Source: a virus
Virus record (IMG/VR): IMGVR_UViG_3300042430_000335
Location: 1 to 64,000 of that record
Reading direction: 5' to 3' (one strand)
DNA length: 64,000 nucleotides
The notes beneath the pieces are model-generated. The model was given only the letters and a program-made list of their open reading frames with translations, was not told where the DNA came from and did no database searches. Of this stretch, positions 1 through 8,373 are shown in pieces (the stretch's first letter is position 1; every line of letters begins with the position of its first letter). The position numbers and the translations under genes are program-made.

Positions 1-47
1 CCCACCCAAAGTGTTACATAACACCCACCCATATATATAATAGCATG

Positions 48-105
48 TTTTGTTTAACGCAAACCTCAAAAAACCCGTGTTTATTTTAGTTAACGTTAAA
101 CAAAA
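48..105. repeat. 12-bp perfect inverted repeat
   Basis: TTTTGTTTAACG (48-59) is the exact reverse complement of CGTTAAACAAAA (94-105), with 34 nt between the arms. It could be a bidirectional terminator with the neighbouring hairpin, or a protein-binding site. A second small palindrome, GTGTTA-CA-TAACAC (11-24), lies between two CCACCC runs. Confidence 0.5.
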
Positions 106-106
106 T

Positions 107-136
107 GAGTTCCCCACTGTGATTAGTGAGGAACTC
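107..136 (-). terminator. Hairpin terminator of the minus-strand gene
   Basis: GAGTTCC (107-113) pairs with GGAACTC (130-136), and CACT (115-118) pairs with AGTG (125-128). On the minus strand the hairpin is followed by ATTTTGTTT. It lies just past the stop codon of the 144-536 gene, as expected for an intrinsic terminator. Confidence 0.6.
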
Positions 137-143
137 GTTAGTT

Positions 144-536
144 TTAGATTGCTACGCTCAACAGATTGCTAATTGCTGCATCTGTCAAACCAATGCTCTT
201 TGCTTGTGATGCAAGTGCATTCTTAGTCTTCAGTCTCAACAAGTCATCAGCATTTGCTGCAGTCATCATGTCATCCTCATTGAGGAAGATGCTGCCTGTT
301 TGAGCACGCTTGAACTTTTCTCCTGTTGGTTGACCACTACCATCAACACTTGAGAATTCACGCTCTACTACCAATGCGTAAAGAGGAAACTTAATTTGTT
401 TCCTGTCTGACAGACCGAGATTTTCCATCTGCCTTGCAGGAACATGAATTCTTTGACCTGCTGCATTGTAACCACTGAAGTTACCTTTTCCTGTGAAATT
501 GCCATCAATGATGGTCACTGTTTGAAAATCGCTCAT
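144..536 (-). CDS. Conserved-looking hypothetical protein, 130 aa
   Basis: This is the only complete minus-strand gene in the window. It is read away from the structural block, so it probably ends the oppositely transcribed half of the genome. The N-terminal half is rich in Gly and beta-type residues (TVTIIDGNFTGKGNFSGYN) and could be a small beta-barrel or OB-like fold. The C-terminal 50 residues look helical (ADDLLRLKTKNALASQAKSIG). I recognise no catalytic motif. A role in single-strand DNA binding is possible from the shape alone, but that is a guess. The reading frame is clean, starts with ATG and is followed by a good hairpin terminator at 107-136, which supports it as a real gene. Confidence 0.75.
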   Translation of the reverse strand: MSDFQTVTIIDGNFTGKGNFSGYNAAGQRIHVPARQMENLGLSDRKQIKFPLYALVVEREFSSVDGSGQPTGEKFKRAQTGSIFLNEDDMMTAANADDLLRLKTKNALASQAKSIGLTDAAISNLLSVAI

Positions 537-573
537 TTGCTTTTCGATTTAAATTTGTTAAAAAATGATTGAC

Positions 574-656
574 GGGGGGTGTCTCCACTCCCAATCTGTA
601 GATGGGGGTTGCTATGTGGAGTAGCCTCCTCTCCCTTCTACAAGGGGGGTGGGGGG
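574..656. other. GC-rich structured divergent intergenic region
   Basis: Within an AT-rich genome this stretch has four G-runs of five or six (574-579, 604-608, 644-649, 651-656). It also has a nested stem: CTCCAC (583-588) with GTGGAG (616-621), and TCCCA (589-593) with TGGGG (603-607). It lies upstream of the minus gene (144-536) and upstream of the plus promoter at 676-706, so it could be a structured 5' leader of the minus transcript. No ORF of its own was convincing. Confidence 0.5.
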
Positions 657-675
657 TTTTTAAAAAAAAAAGTTT

Positions 676-706
676 TTGGTAGCTATTGTAAATGGACATA
701 CCTTTG
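676..706 (+). promoter_or_regulatory. Bacteroidota-type promoter for the 745 gene
   Basis: TTG at 676-678, a 20-nt spacer, then TACCTTTG at 699-706. This matches the Bacteroidota consensus TTG / TANNTTTG. The gene start is 39 nt downstream of the -7 element. Confidence 0.6.
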
Positions 707-744
707 AGGGCGGTGGGTGGGTTATGAATTAAAATAGGTTTATT

Positions 745-993
745 ATGTTAATATTATATGTTGTATTGTTTTTGATTTCTATTGCTGTTGTTTCTGGATA
801 TATTGGTTCTAATGAGATGACGATTGAATTAGAGCTTAATACGTTAAAGCATCCGTTTTATAAGCTTGGTATATTTTCTCAGAGATATACATTAGAAGAT
901 GGTTCTGTAGAGGATGAGGTTGTTTTGGGATTGTTCTTTGTTAATGTGGTTGTTGTTTTTTGGAAGGATGTGGATAATTCAGACATAATATAG
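745..993 (+). CDS. Small membrane protein, 82 aa
   Basis: The first 20 residues form a strong hydrophobic segment (LILYVVLFLISIAVVSGYIG) that would act as a membrane anchor or signal-anchor. A polar middle follows, and then a second hydrophobic stretch near the C terminus (VVLGLFFVNVVVVFW). This gives a two-segment inner-membrane protein with a loop of about 40 residues. No family is recognised. It has its own promoter match at 676-706 and a second promoter follows it, so it is probably an independent transcription unit. Roles such as superinfection exclusion or host-envelope manipulation are possible but unsupported. Confidence 0.6.
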   Translation: MLILYVVLFLISIAVVSGYIGSNEMTIELELNTLKHPFYKLGIFSQRYTLEDGSVEDEVVLGLFFVNVVVVFWKDVDNSDII

Positions 994-1025
994 CAATTAG
1001 TGTATTAAATAATGTAAGTGGTTAT

Positions 1026-1055
1026 TTGTCAATGATTTAATTCCTCCTATCTTTG
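1026..1055 (+). promoter_or_regulatory. Bacteroidota-type promoter for the operon starting at 1072
   Basis: TTG at 1026-1028, a 19-nt spacer, then TATCTTTG at 1048-1055: a full consensus match. The ATG at 1072 is 17 nt past the -7 element, giving a leader of roughly ten bases. It likely drives the run of overlapping genes through TerL and portal. Confidence 0.7.
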
Positions 1056-1071
1056 TATTAGACATCTAAAT

Positions 1072-1434
1072 ATGGAACCAACGGTAAATAAAAGTGTAAT
1101 TGTTCAGAAGCTTAGGAAAGCTGAAGGAGATGCATTTGATGTTGCTCAGAGGTATTACACGATTATTTCTGCTATTAATGATCTTAAGTTGACAGAGAGA
1201 GAACTTCAGTTGACAGCATTTACAGCAGTTAAGGGTAATATTTCTTATTCTAATAATAGGGAAGAGTTCTGTAAGAAGTATAAGAGTTCAGCTCCTACGA
1301 TTAATAATATGATTAGTAAGCTGAAGAAGATTGGTGTGTTGGTGAAGGATGGGAGTAAGGTGAAGGTCAATCCTATGATTACGCTCAACTTTGAGAACAA
1401 TATTGTTTTACAGGTAAATGTGAGTCATGGATAA
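1072..1434 (+). CDS. Winged-helix-like DNA-binding protein, 120 aa
   Basis: The middle of the protein (about residues 38-95) reads as a helix-turn-helix with a wing: TERELQLTAFTAVKGN, then a helix FCKKYKSSAPTINNMISKLKKIG and a short strand pair VLVKDGSKVKVNP. This pattern resembles MarR/replication-initiator winged helices. It is the first gene after a consensus promoter and overlaps the IHF-like gene by 8 nt, so the two are probably co-translated. A regulator of late gene expression or a packaging/replication accessory factor is plausible. The family name is not certain. Confidence 0.6.
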   Translation: MEPTVNKSVIVQKLRKAEGDAFDVAQRYYTIISAINDLKLTERELQLTAFTAVKGNISYSNNREEFCKKYKSSAPTINNMISKLKKIGVLVKDGSKVKVNPMITLNFENNIVLQVNVSHG

Positions 1435-1843
1435 GCCTATGTCAATGTCCGTTAAGGACTACCTCATTAGGATTTTAGCTGTTAAGACAATGACAAGTGA
1501 GAAGACTATTGAGGCAATTGTAAATCATCAGTTTCAGGGAGCTAATGAAGCTCTTGCGAATAATTATAGTGTGGAGATTTCTGGGTTTGGGAAGTTTTAT
1601 TTCAATCACAAGAAAGCTCAAAGGAAGATGGCGAAGATGTTGAGTAAGGCTAATTTGTTCGAAAGACAAATGAATGATGAGGCTCTCTCAGAACAAAAGA
1701 GAGCGTCTGCATCTGTAAAGCTGGCAAATACGTTAATAGGTATAGAGACATTAAAACCAAAGATAGATGTTGAACATATCCCAGATTTACGAAGGGTGGA
1801 GAAACAAGTTGATTCCTCCGTCTCATTTGAAGGAACAGATTAA
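1427..1843 (+). CDS. IHF/HU-like DNA-binding protein, 138 aa (first of two)
   Basis: It shows the HU/IHF pattern: helical N-terminal half (SVKDYLIRILAVKTMTSEKTIEAIVNHQFQGANEAL), then the signature turn EISGFGKFYFNHKKAQRKM corresponding to the 'hxGFGxF' and start of the DNA-binding beta arm. It is longer than bacterial HU (about 90 aa), with a helical C-terminal extension. crAss-like phages carry two IHF-like genes; the second here is at 18929-19402. The predicted role is DNA bending during packaging or virion assembly. Its last 77 nt overlap the next gene in another frame. Confidence 0.75.
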   Translation: MDKPMSMSVKDYLIRILAVKTMTSEKTIEAIVNHQFQGANEALANNYSVEISGFGKFYFNHKKAQRKMAKMLSKANLFERQMNDEALSEQKRASASVKLANTLIGIETLKPKIDVEHIPDLRRVEKQVDSSVSFEGTD

Positions 1844-2078
1844 GAACATTAGTGAGGAGAGATTGAGTGTTTGTGCTAAGTGTTCTTACCAGTCTGACAA
1901 TAGGAAGGCTACAGGAAGATATGAAAGCGTTCGTCCAGATTTACATTGTACAAATTGTGGATGTACGCTTTCTGCAAAAACAGCATGTTTGTCTTGCAAG
2001 TGTCCAATTGATAAGTGGGAGGCAGTGCTTGGTGAGGAAGAGTTTGATGAAATACACAAAGAATTAGGCAATGACTAA
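1767..2078 (+). CDS. Small zinc-ribbon protein, 103 aa
   Basis: Three Cys pairs are visible: CAKC, CTNCGC and CLSCKC (about residues 36-79), a treble-clef or double zinc-ribbon arrangement. The N-terminal IYEGWRNKLIPPSHLKEQI looks like real protein, so I keep the ATG at 1767 although it overlaps the IHF-like gene by 77 nt. A shorter start inside would lose this segment. The function is unknown; zinc ribbons of this size in phages often bind nucleic acid. The stop overlaps the next start by 8 nt. Confidence 0.65.
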   Translation: MLNISQIYEGWRNKLIPPSHLKEQIKNISEERLSVCAKCSYQSDNRKATGRYESVRPDLHCTNCGCTLSAKTACLSCKCPIDKWEAVLGEEEFDEIHKELGND

Positions 2079-2322
2079 TCATATAAAGATTAAGAAGATT
2101 CATTTGAATACGTTCATAGAAATTCTTGTGGGTTTATATGATAAGGGTGTGAACTATGTGGACATTATAGGAACAATGGACGATGAACAAGACTCCGTAG
2201 GAATTTCCTTCTCTAAGGAATATATGGATGATGAGTATAAAGATAATTTTGACAACATCCCTGAAATTGATAGGGATGACCTAAACCTGTCGGATGATGA
2301 CGACTTAAACCAACTAATATGA
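2071..2322 (+). CDS. Acidic hypothetical protein, 83 aa
   Basis: A small protein with a mixed N-terminal part (IKKIHLNTFIEILVGLYDKGVNYVDIIGTMD) and a very acidic C-terminal tail (DRDDLNLSDDDDLNQLI). No family is recognised. It overlaps both neighbours by a few bases in a tightly packed operon leading to TerL, which supports expression. The acidic tail could bind a basic partner such as the IHF-like protein, but this is only a suggestion. Confidence 0.6.
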   Translation: MTNHIKIKKIHLNTFIEILVGLYDKGVNYVDIIGTMDDEQDSVGISFSKEYMDDEYKDNFDNIPEIDRDDLNLSDDDDLNQLI

Positions 2323-2501
2323 ACCCTGTAGTAGAAGCATGGATTGTTATTGAGAAACTTGGAGCTTTGGTGGCCACACCAGGAGTTTCAGAAGAAGTTA
2401 AGAAAGCTGCTAATGAGCAGATTGAAAAGCTCCTGAATGATATTGTTGCGCCAAGCTTGTCTGAGCTTGCAGCAAAGAGAGCAGGGATTTTAATAAAATA
2501 G
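2319..2501 (+). CDS. Small helical protein, 60 aa
   Basis: The protein is predicted helical throughout (VVEAWIVIEKLGALVATPGVSEEVKKAANEQIEKLLNDIVAPSLSELAAKRAG). Its start overlaps the previous stop by 4 nt (ATGA type) and the next gene follows after 5 nt, so translation is probably coupled. No motif is recognised. Confidence 0.6.
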   Translation: MNPVVEAWIVIEKLGALVATPGVSEEVKKAANEQIEKLLNDIVAPSLSELAAKRAGILIK

Positions 2502-2506
2502 AAGTT

Positions 2507-2791
2507 ATGAGCAAGAAGCCAAATTATTATAACCAGGCTATACATGCTCTCCAAGACTTACATAAGCTCTACCCAGAATATAATATGGGTAGACATCTAG
2601 CTACAGCACTGGATGGATATGGGGATGTTTGGGGAGTGACAGATAGAGAGCTAGTGTTTGCGTTAAGTAAGTATATAAGCCAGCTTGACATGGACATCCC
2701 TAGAACAGATGCAGAAGAGCTTGACAGAATAATTAAAGAAGGAATGGATTTAGATAGTCTATTTAAAGAAGAAGATAATGGCGACTATTAA
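2507..2791 (+). CDS. Hypothetical protein upstream of terminase, 94 aa
   Basis: A small, mostly helical protein (YYNQAIHALQDLHKLYPEYNMGRHLATAL ending in DRIIKEGMDLDSLFKEED). It contains no catalytic motif I can name. It overlaps the next gene by 14 nt and sits two genes before TerL. It may be a packaging accessory protein, judged only from position. Confidence 0.6.
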   Translation: MSKKPNYYNQAIHALQDLHKLYPEYNMGRHLATALDGYGDVWGVTDRELVFALSKYISQLDMDIPRTDAEELDRIIKEGMDLDSLFKEEDNGDY

Positions 2792-3110
2792 GAAAACTAC
2801 ATATATTAATACAGAACTTGAGTGGGCTGAAGAGCAACTTAAGAGTTGGAGGGCATATGTTGATGCCAATCCCCTTCATGAGTTGAAGGACAGGATTGAG
2901 TGGAAACCTACAGCCAAAGGAGGAATGCTCCCTATGGTGATAGCATCTATAGAAGCTCAGGGTAAGTTTGTTCAGGAAACTATGAAGAACTACCTAGCTC
3001 TAGTGGAAGTGGTGGATAAGCTCAGGAAAATGGAAGAAGCTAAGGTGGAGGTGAGAGGAAAGGGAGAACTGTCATCAATGGCAGAAGACTTCCTTAAAAG
3101 TAGAGGATAA
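2778..3110 (+). CDS. Hypothetical protein directly upstream of TerL, candidate small terminase
   Basis: This 110-residue protein has a basic, helical character with a central long helix (IASIEAQGKFVQETMKNYLALVEVVDKLRKMEEAKVEV) and a C-terminal SSMAEDFLKSRG. Its stop codon shares one base with the TerL start (TAATG), so the two are translationally coupled. Position and helical content make it the best small-terminase candidate here, but I see no clear DNA-binding helix-turn-helix. The small terminase is not well defined in crAss-like phages, so the call is weak. Confidence 0.45.
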   Translation: MATIKKTTYINTELEWAEEQLKSWRAYVDANPLHELKDRIEWKPTAKGGMLPMVIASIEAQGKFVQETMKNYLALVEVVDKLRKMEEAKVEVRGKGELSSMAEDFLKSRG

Positions 3111-5140
3111 TGATAAACAGCATACAGTCAATAGATTATAAAGATTGGTTCATCAATCAGCCAAGAATTCCAGACAAGGAAAGCTCTGAACATAGAGAGT
3201 TTTTTAATTTCCACAAGGACTTATGTTTAAATGGAGCTATGATGAATGGGGTTTATATAAATCCCTTTCTTTATTGGCACCTAAACTTCTGGAATACAGA
3301 AGTGGATATTATAGATGAACGTGGACGTATTTCTCAGAAGTATGCAAACCCCTATCTACGTGATAATGAGTGGATTATAACAAATGAGATAGATAGAGCT
3401 CAGAACGAAAAGAAAGGACTTGTTATTCTAGGGATAAGACGTTTGGCTAAGTCGGTTATTGAGAGCTCATACATTGCATGGGGAGCTACATTTGATGAGA
3501 ATTCACAGAATATTATTTCTGGTTTGAATGCTCCAGATATTAAACTAATTACAGATAAAATTGACAAGGGATTAAACTTTCTTCCAGAAGCTTGGAGATG
3601 GCAGAGAATTGAGGACAATTGGAAGAATCAAGTGACATTGGGAATCAAAACAAAGGGAGGAGAAAGAATTCCATTTTCCCAGATCCTCATTCGTAACCTT
3701 GATGAAGGTAATAATGAAGAAGCAATCGCTGGTACAAAACCACGTAAACTAATTATAGATGAGATTGGTAAAGGAAATTTTCTACGAGGCTTTCAGGCAG
3801 CTGTCCCTGGTTTCACCACACCATTTGGATGGGGTTGTTCTCCCATTCTTACAGGTACTGGTGGTGATATGAAGAAATTCATGGATGCCAAGAGTCTTAT
3901 GTTCGACGTAGATAATTTTAATTTCCTCACTTACAATAATGAGAAAGATGACAAACGAGTGCACGGGTTGTTCATTTCGTATAAATATAGAATGGAAGCC
4001 AAAGAGCCTTCAACCCTTGGTGCGTTTCTTGAACAACCAGCTGATAGCGATTTACACAAAATATCTATGTTGGTTAGCAATGAGGAGAAAGCAAAAGAAA
4101 TAACAACCAACAACTTAGATAGACTAAAGAAGGCTGGAGACAGAATAGCATATCTTAAAGAAAAGATGTACTATCCATTGGAAGTAGATGATATATTCCT
4201 TAACGAGGATACTAATATATTTGATATTGAAGCTGCCAAGAGGCAAAAGACTAGGCTTCTTCAAGCTGAGCGTACGGGCACTCCTGTTATTTTATTCAAT
4301 GACGAGGATAAGATTGGACACAGTTTTACAGATAAGCAAGCAATCAGTAACTTTCCTCTGAAGAATAGTGACTTAAAGGATGCTCCCGTAGTGATATATG
4401 AATTTCCTGTAGCAAATCCTCCTTATGGGTTGTATGTAGCAGGAGTGGATCCATATAGACAGGGACAATCAGCATATAGCTCCTCTTTGGGAGCAGTTTA
4501 TGTTTATAAACGTATGCATGATATTACAGGTGAGAAATATCAGGATATGTTCGTAGCTTCGTATGTGGCTAGACCTGATAAGAAGGAAACGTGGGAAGAA
4601 CAGGCTAGGCTTCTTATTAAATATTACAATGCTAGAACGCTCTGTGAGAATGATGATATATCATTTATTGAGTATATGAAAGCAAAAGGAGATGCTCACT
4701 ATCTAGAGAAACAACCTCAGTGGTTGATGGAAATTGTACCTAACACTACGGTGAAACGTGAGTATGGTATCCATAGAAGTTCTCAAAAGATAATTGACTA
4801 TCTTCATAACTGTTTAAAGAAGTATTTGGAAGAAACTGTGTTAACAGAGAAAGATGATGCTGGTAACATAACTAAACAAATAATGGGGGTGAGTAAGATA
4901 TTTGATCCTGTTCTTTTGGAAGAGGTGATACAATATAATGATCAGGGTAACTTTGACCGTATTGTAGCAGCAGAACTAGCTATTGCTCAGGCATATAAAA
5001 TGGATCCTATAATGGGCAGAGTTGGTGGTTCAGGAGATGATAGGGTGAGGGCAATGTTTGCTAACAAGTCAAAAAATACACTGTTCTCTGAATCTAGAGG
5101 ACTATTTAATACACAAAAAAGAAATAAACTCTTTACATAA
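3110..5140 (+). CDS. terL: Terminase large subunit (TerL)
   Basis: DNA-packaging motor ATPase and nuclease, 676 aa. The ATPase half shows a deviant Walker A, GIRRLAKS, at residues 108-115 and a Walker B, LIIDE, at 214-218. The nuclease half shows the acidic metal ligands expected of an RNase H-like fold: D447 in AGVDPYRQG, E513 in LCENDD and D616 in FDRIVAAELA. It acts with the portal encoded immediately downstream, which it overlaps by one base, to fill the prohead. Length and the arginine-rich Walker A resemble other crAss-like TerL proteins. Start is fixed by coupling to the preceding gene. Confidence 0.9.
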   Translation: MINSIQSIDYKDWFINQPRIPDKESSEHREFFNFHKDLCLNGAMMNGVYINPFLYWHLNFWNTEVDIIDERGRISQKYANPYLRDNEWIITNEIDRAQNEKKGLVILGIRRLAKSVIESSYIAWGATFDENSQNIISGLNAPDIKLITDKIDKGLNFLPEAWRWQRIEDNWKNQVTLGIKTKGGERIPFSQILIRNLDEGNNEEAIAGTKPRKLIIDEIGKGNFLRGFQAAVPGFTTPFGWGCSPILTGTGGDMKKFMDAKSLMFDVDNFNFLTYNNEKDDKRVHGLFISYKYRMEAKEPSTLGAFLEQPADSDLHKISMLVSNEEKAKEITTNNLDRLKKAGDRIAYLKEKMYYPLEVDDIFLNEDTNIFDIEAAKRQKTRLLQAERTGTPVILFNDEDKIGHSFTDKQAISNFPLKNSDLKDAPVVIYEFPVANPPYGLYVAGVDPYRQGQSAYSSSLGAVYVYKRMHDITGEKYQDMFVASYVARPDKKETWEEQARLLIKYYNARTLCENDDISFIEYMKAKGDAHYLEKQPQWLMEIVPNTTVKREYGIHRSSQKIIDYLHNCLKKYLEETVLTEKDDAGNITKQIMGVSKIFDPVLLEEVIQYNDQGNFDRIVAAELAIAQAYKMDPIMGRVGGSGDDRVRAMFANKSKNTLFSESRGLFNTQKRNKLFT

Positions 5141-7725
5141 TGGCAATTATAAGATATACGAAAGATGCTACGATTAGGTATGCCTATCTGAACATATTTC
5201 CCGATCAGTTCAAAACTGAAAAAGAGAAGAGAGACGAGAGTTGGATTAAGAACACAATGGATTATTTTGCTAACAAGGCATATGCTGAGTATGTAAAAAA
5301 TAGGGATACATTTGTTAAAAACTACGATCTTGTCAAGGGCATCCTTAGAATGGAAGACTTCTATCAGGAGCCACAAGTAAAAAGTTTTACAGATATGCTT
5401 ACGGCTGATTTGAATCTTCCTGCTTATGTAAAACATTATTCAATCATCACTACACCAATTAACGAACTTGTTGGTGAGATATCTAAGCGTCCTGATGCAT
5501 TTAGAATTAAAGCATTTGATGACGATAGTCAATCTGAAGAGCTTGAGTTTAAAACACAGATTCTCCAAGATTATGTAATGGCTCAGGCAAGACAGAAGAT
5601 TATGGAAAAGGTTGCCATGTCTGGAGAAGAAGTTGATGACGAACAAGTTCAACAAATGACTTTCGATGAGGTGAAGGATGAGCTTGACAGTTACACTTCT
5701 GTAGCTGAAAAGTGGGCAAACCATGTTCTCACCTGTCAGAAAGCAGACTTCAATCTGAAAGAGAAATCAGAAGATGCATTTAGAGACATGCTTATTTCTG
5801 CTCGTGAATACTATCACATCTACGAGGATAACTCAAAGGTTGGGTATAACATTGAAGTGGCTAATCCAAAGAACACCTGGTTTTTAACAACACCAGATAG
5901 GAAATATATATCTGATCCTACAGGTAGAGCACAAGGTGCTTATGCTGCTGGTACAGTGCAGGTTATGGAACTTTCAGAAATTATTGAGAGTATTCCTGAC
6001 CTAACCAAAGATGAAATTGACCATTTGAGAAGTTCTCTCCAAGACTATGGACTGATTAATGTCCGTGAATCTAATCTAGGTAATCCGAATGTCAGTCCTG
6101 GTATTGACTCAGTTACTTACGATACATTTGATCCACTGGTCCTTCAAACCCGTATGATTATCGAGAGTGAAATGAAGGAGAACAACGATGGTCTTAAAGA
6201 TTTCTTAGGACTTACATCTAATGTGTCCTCTTTTGGTTACAAGTATGTAGTGGTTAGAACTTATTGGCTTAGTAAAAGAAAAATTGGAAAGTTGATTTAT
6301 GTAGATGAGATGGGAAATGAACAATCTACCCTTGTTGATGAAAACTACAAATCAGGAACTATTCCTACAGAACAATCTTTGGAATGGGGTTGGATTAATC
6401 AGTGGTATCAGGGTACAAAGATTGGACCAGACATCTACCACATCAAACCATTCAATCTTTTGAACTATTGCCCAATTATAGGTATTACTTATGAAGTGAA
6501 GAACACTGAGGCTAAGAGTCTGGTTGATCTGATGAAGCCTTTCCAGGTGTTGTATAATGTATGTATGAATCAGCTTTATAAGCTCCTTGAGAAAGAAGTG
6601 GGTAAGGTTTATTTGACATCTATCAGGCACGTACCAGTTCCCAAAGATGGAGATGCACAAGATGCTCTTGATATTTGGGAAATGGAAGCTAGGAACAGAG
6701 GAGTTGTGTTCATAGATGACTCCCCTGAGAACCTCAAAAGTCCATCTAGCTTCAATCAGTTTAGAGATATTGACCTTACACGTACGCAGGAGATTCAATC
6801 TCGTTATCAACTTGCTATGCAATTGAAGAATGAGTGTTGGGAACTTATTGGTATGTCTAGACAAAGGATGGGATCTATATCAGCCAGTGAATCTGCTACA
6901 GGTACAAATGCTGCAATCCAACAGAGTTATTCTCAAACAGAACCTCTTTTTGTAGCTCATGAGTATGTACTTGGACAATTGTATCAAGCAGTTATTGATG
7001 CTTCTTTGTATGTAGAAAGTAAAAAGCCACAATCCACTCTTTCATATATTACATCTGAAGGAGAGTCTGCATTTGTTCAGGTGAACGGTACAGATCTTAG
7101 ATTCCGTGACCTCAAAGTGTTTGCTACAAATCGTCCTGAAGATAGAGAGATGTTTAGGGAAATCAGAGGCTTGTCTCAAGCTGTTCTACAGAACGGAGGA
7201 TCACTCCACGATGTAATAGAGCTCTATTCTACGAACTCAATAAGAGGAATGAAGAAAGTGTTTAAGACATTAAAAGAAAGGCAGGAACAGCTTCAGGATC
7301 AACAAATGCAGCAACAGCAGCAACAAATGGAACAACAGCAACAAATTGCTGAAGCCCAATTGGAACAAGCTCAACTTCAAAATGAGCAGAAGATTGCTAA
7401 TGATAACTATCAAAAAGAACTTGACAGGATTAGTAAGAAAGAGATTGCCATCATCCAAGCTACAGGATTTGGTAAAGTGGAGAGTGAAGATATTAATCAG
7501 AATGCAGTTCCAGATGTTCTTGAGATGAGTAGGTTTGCAAGCGAGGAAGCCAAAGCTGCAAAAGACTATCAACTTAAGATGTCTGACATTCAAAATAAGA
7601 ACAGGCTTGCTGCTGAGAAACTTCAGCTTGAAAGAGAGAAGTTACAGATTGCTAGAGAGAATCAAGCAAACGACTTAGCTGTTGCTAAAGAAAATGCTAA
7701 AGGACGAGCTAAAAAATCTAAATAA
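5140..7725 (+). CDS. Portal protein, 861 aa
   Basis: Forms the dodecameric ring at the capsid vertex through which DNA enters and leaves. The assignment rests on position straight after TerL, size (crAss-like portals are about 800 aa) and overall alpha/beta clip-and-stem character, including a tryptophan-rich central part (EWGWINQWYQGTKIGPDIYHI). The C-terminal 180 residues form a long helical barrel segment that is strikingly Gln-rich (residues about 718-750, runs of Q with M, E and A) and then Lys/Glu-rich, ending in KGRAKKSK. The start overlaps TerL by one base and the stop overlaps the SPFH gene by one base. Confidence 0.88.
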   Translation: MAIIRYTKDATIRYAYLNIFPDQFKTEKEKRDESWIKNTMDYFANKAYAEYVKNRDTFVKNYDLVKGILRMEDFYQEPQVKSFTDMLTADLNLPAYVKHYSIITTPINELVGEISKRPDAFRIKAFDDDSQSEELEFKTQILQDYVMAQARQKIMEKVAMSGEEVDDEQVQQMTFDEVKDELDSYTSVAEKWANHVLTCQKADFNLKEKSEDAFRDMLISAREYYHIYEDNSKVGYNIEVANPKNTWFLTTPDRKYISDPTGRAQGAYAAGTVQVMELSEIIESIPDLTKDEIDHLRSSLQDYGLINVRESNLGNPNVSPGIDSVTYDTFDPLVLQTRMIIESEMKENNDGLKDFLGLTSNVSSFGYKYVVVRTYWLSKRKIGKLIYVDEMGNEQSTLVDENYKSGTIPTEQSLEWGWINQWYQGTKIGPDIYHIKPFNLLNYCPIIGITYEVKNTEAKSLVDLMKPFQVLYNVCMNQLYKLLEKEVGKVYLTSIRHVPVPKDGDAQDALDIWEMEARNRGVVFIDDSPENLKSPSSFNQFRDIDLTRTQEIQSRYQLAMQLKNECWELIGMSRQRMGSISASESATGTNAAIQQSYSQTEPLFVAHEYVLGQLYQAVIDASLYVESKKPQSTLSYITSEGESAFVQVNGTDLRFRDLKVFATNRPEDREMFREIRGLSQAVLQNGGSLHDVIELYSTNSIRGMKKVFKTLKERQEQLQDQQMQQQQQQMEQQQQIAEAQLEQAQLQNEQKIANDNYQKELDRISKKEIAIIQATGFGKVESEDINQNAVPDVLEMSRFASEEAKAAKDYQLKMSDIQNKNRLAAEKLQLEREKLQIARENQANDLAVAKENAKGRAKKSK

Positions 7726-8255
7726 TGTTTGATAGACTTATAGACTTATTACTAGACTGGTGGCACTATGTGTCACCAGCAATCATTATACCAAGCTATG
7801 AAGAAGCAGTTCTTCTTAGAAATGGTAAGTTTAGAAAAGTGCTAGGTCCAGGGTTCCACGTGAAACTTCCAATATTTGATGACGTTATATCACAGCATGT
7901 GGTAGTAACTACACTCAGTCTTGCTCCACAGTCCTTGTACACACAGGATAAACAGAACATTGTGGTGAAAGGAGTTATTAAATATAAGATATCAGACGTT
8001 AAGATATTCCTTTTGGAAGTCTATGATGCACAGGATGCCTTGTCTGACATTACGCAGTCCATTATAAAAAACATCATAATCACTACATCCTTAGAAGAAT
8101 GTTTAGCTCCAGACATAGATAATGTTCTTACTAAAAAAGTGAGGGTTGAAGCAAAGAAGTGGGGAGTTGATATACAACAAGTGACACTTACAGACATTGC
8201 TCCAATCAGAAGTTTTAGGATAATTAATGACTCCATCATAAACAAACTTGATTAG
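7725..8255 (+). CDS. SPFH/band-7 (prohibitin-like) domain protein, 176 aa
   Basis: The sequence reads as a compact SPFH domain. It has an N-terminal hydrophobic patch (WWHYVSPAIIIPSYEEAVLLRNG) and the typical RKVLGPGFHVKLPIFDDV, then the strand QNIVVKGVIKYKISD. It ends with the helical part DITQSIIKNIIITTSLEEC and VRVEAKKWGVDIQQVTLTDIAP. Family members (stomatin, prohibitin, flotillin) oligomerise at membranes; in bacteria, HflK/C regulate FtsH. Here it sits between portal and scaffold genes and overlaps portal by one base, so it is made with the head. It may assist membrane-associated assembly or modulate a protease. It lacks the long coiled coil of cellular members. Confidence 0.8.
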   Translation: MFDRLIDLLLDWWHYVSPAIIIPSYEEAVLLRNGKFRKVLGPGFHVKLPIFDDVISQHVVVTTLSLAPQSLYTQDKQNIVVKGVIKYKISDVKIFLLEVYDAQDALSDITQSIIKNIIITTSLEECLAPDIDNVLTKKVRVEAKKWGVDIQQVTLTDIAPIRSFRIINDSIINKLD

Positions 8256-8314
8256 AGTAAAAAATATTAATGCTATATTATCTTCAAAATTGGGGTATAT
8301 AGTGTTCGTTCTCT

Positions 8315-8344
8315 TTGCTAATAAATTAAACTACTATACTTTTG
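8315..8344 (+). promoter_or_regulatory. Bacteroidota-type promoter before the scaffold/capsid genes
   Basis: TTG at 8315-8317, a 19-nt spacer, then TACTTTTG at 8337-8344: a full consensus match 30 nt before the ATG at 8374. It would give separate, stronger expression of the scaffold-like and major capsid genes. Confidence 0.7.
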
Positions 8345-8373
8345 TATTGAAAACCAATTAAATAGAACTACAT

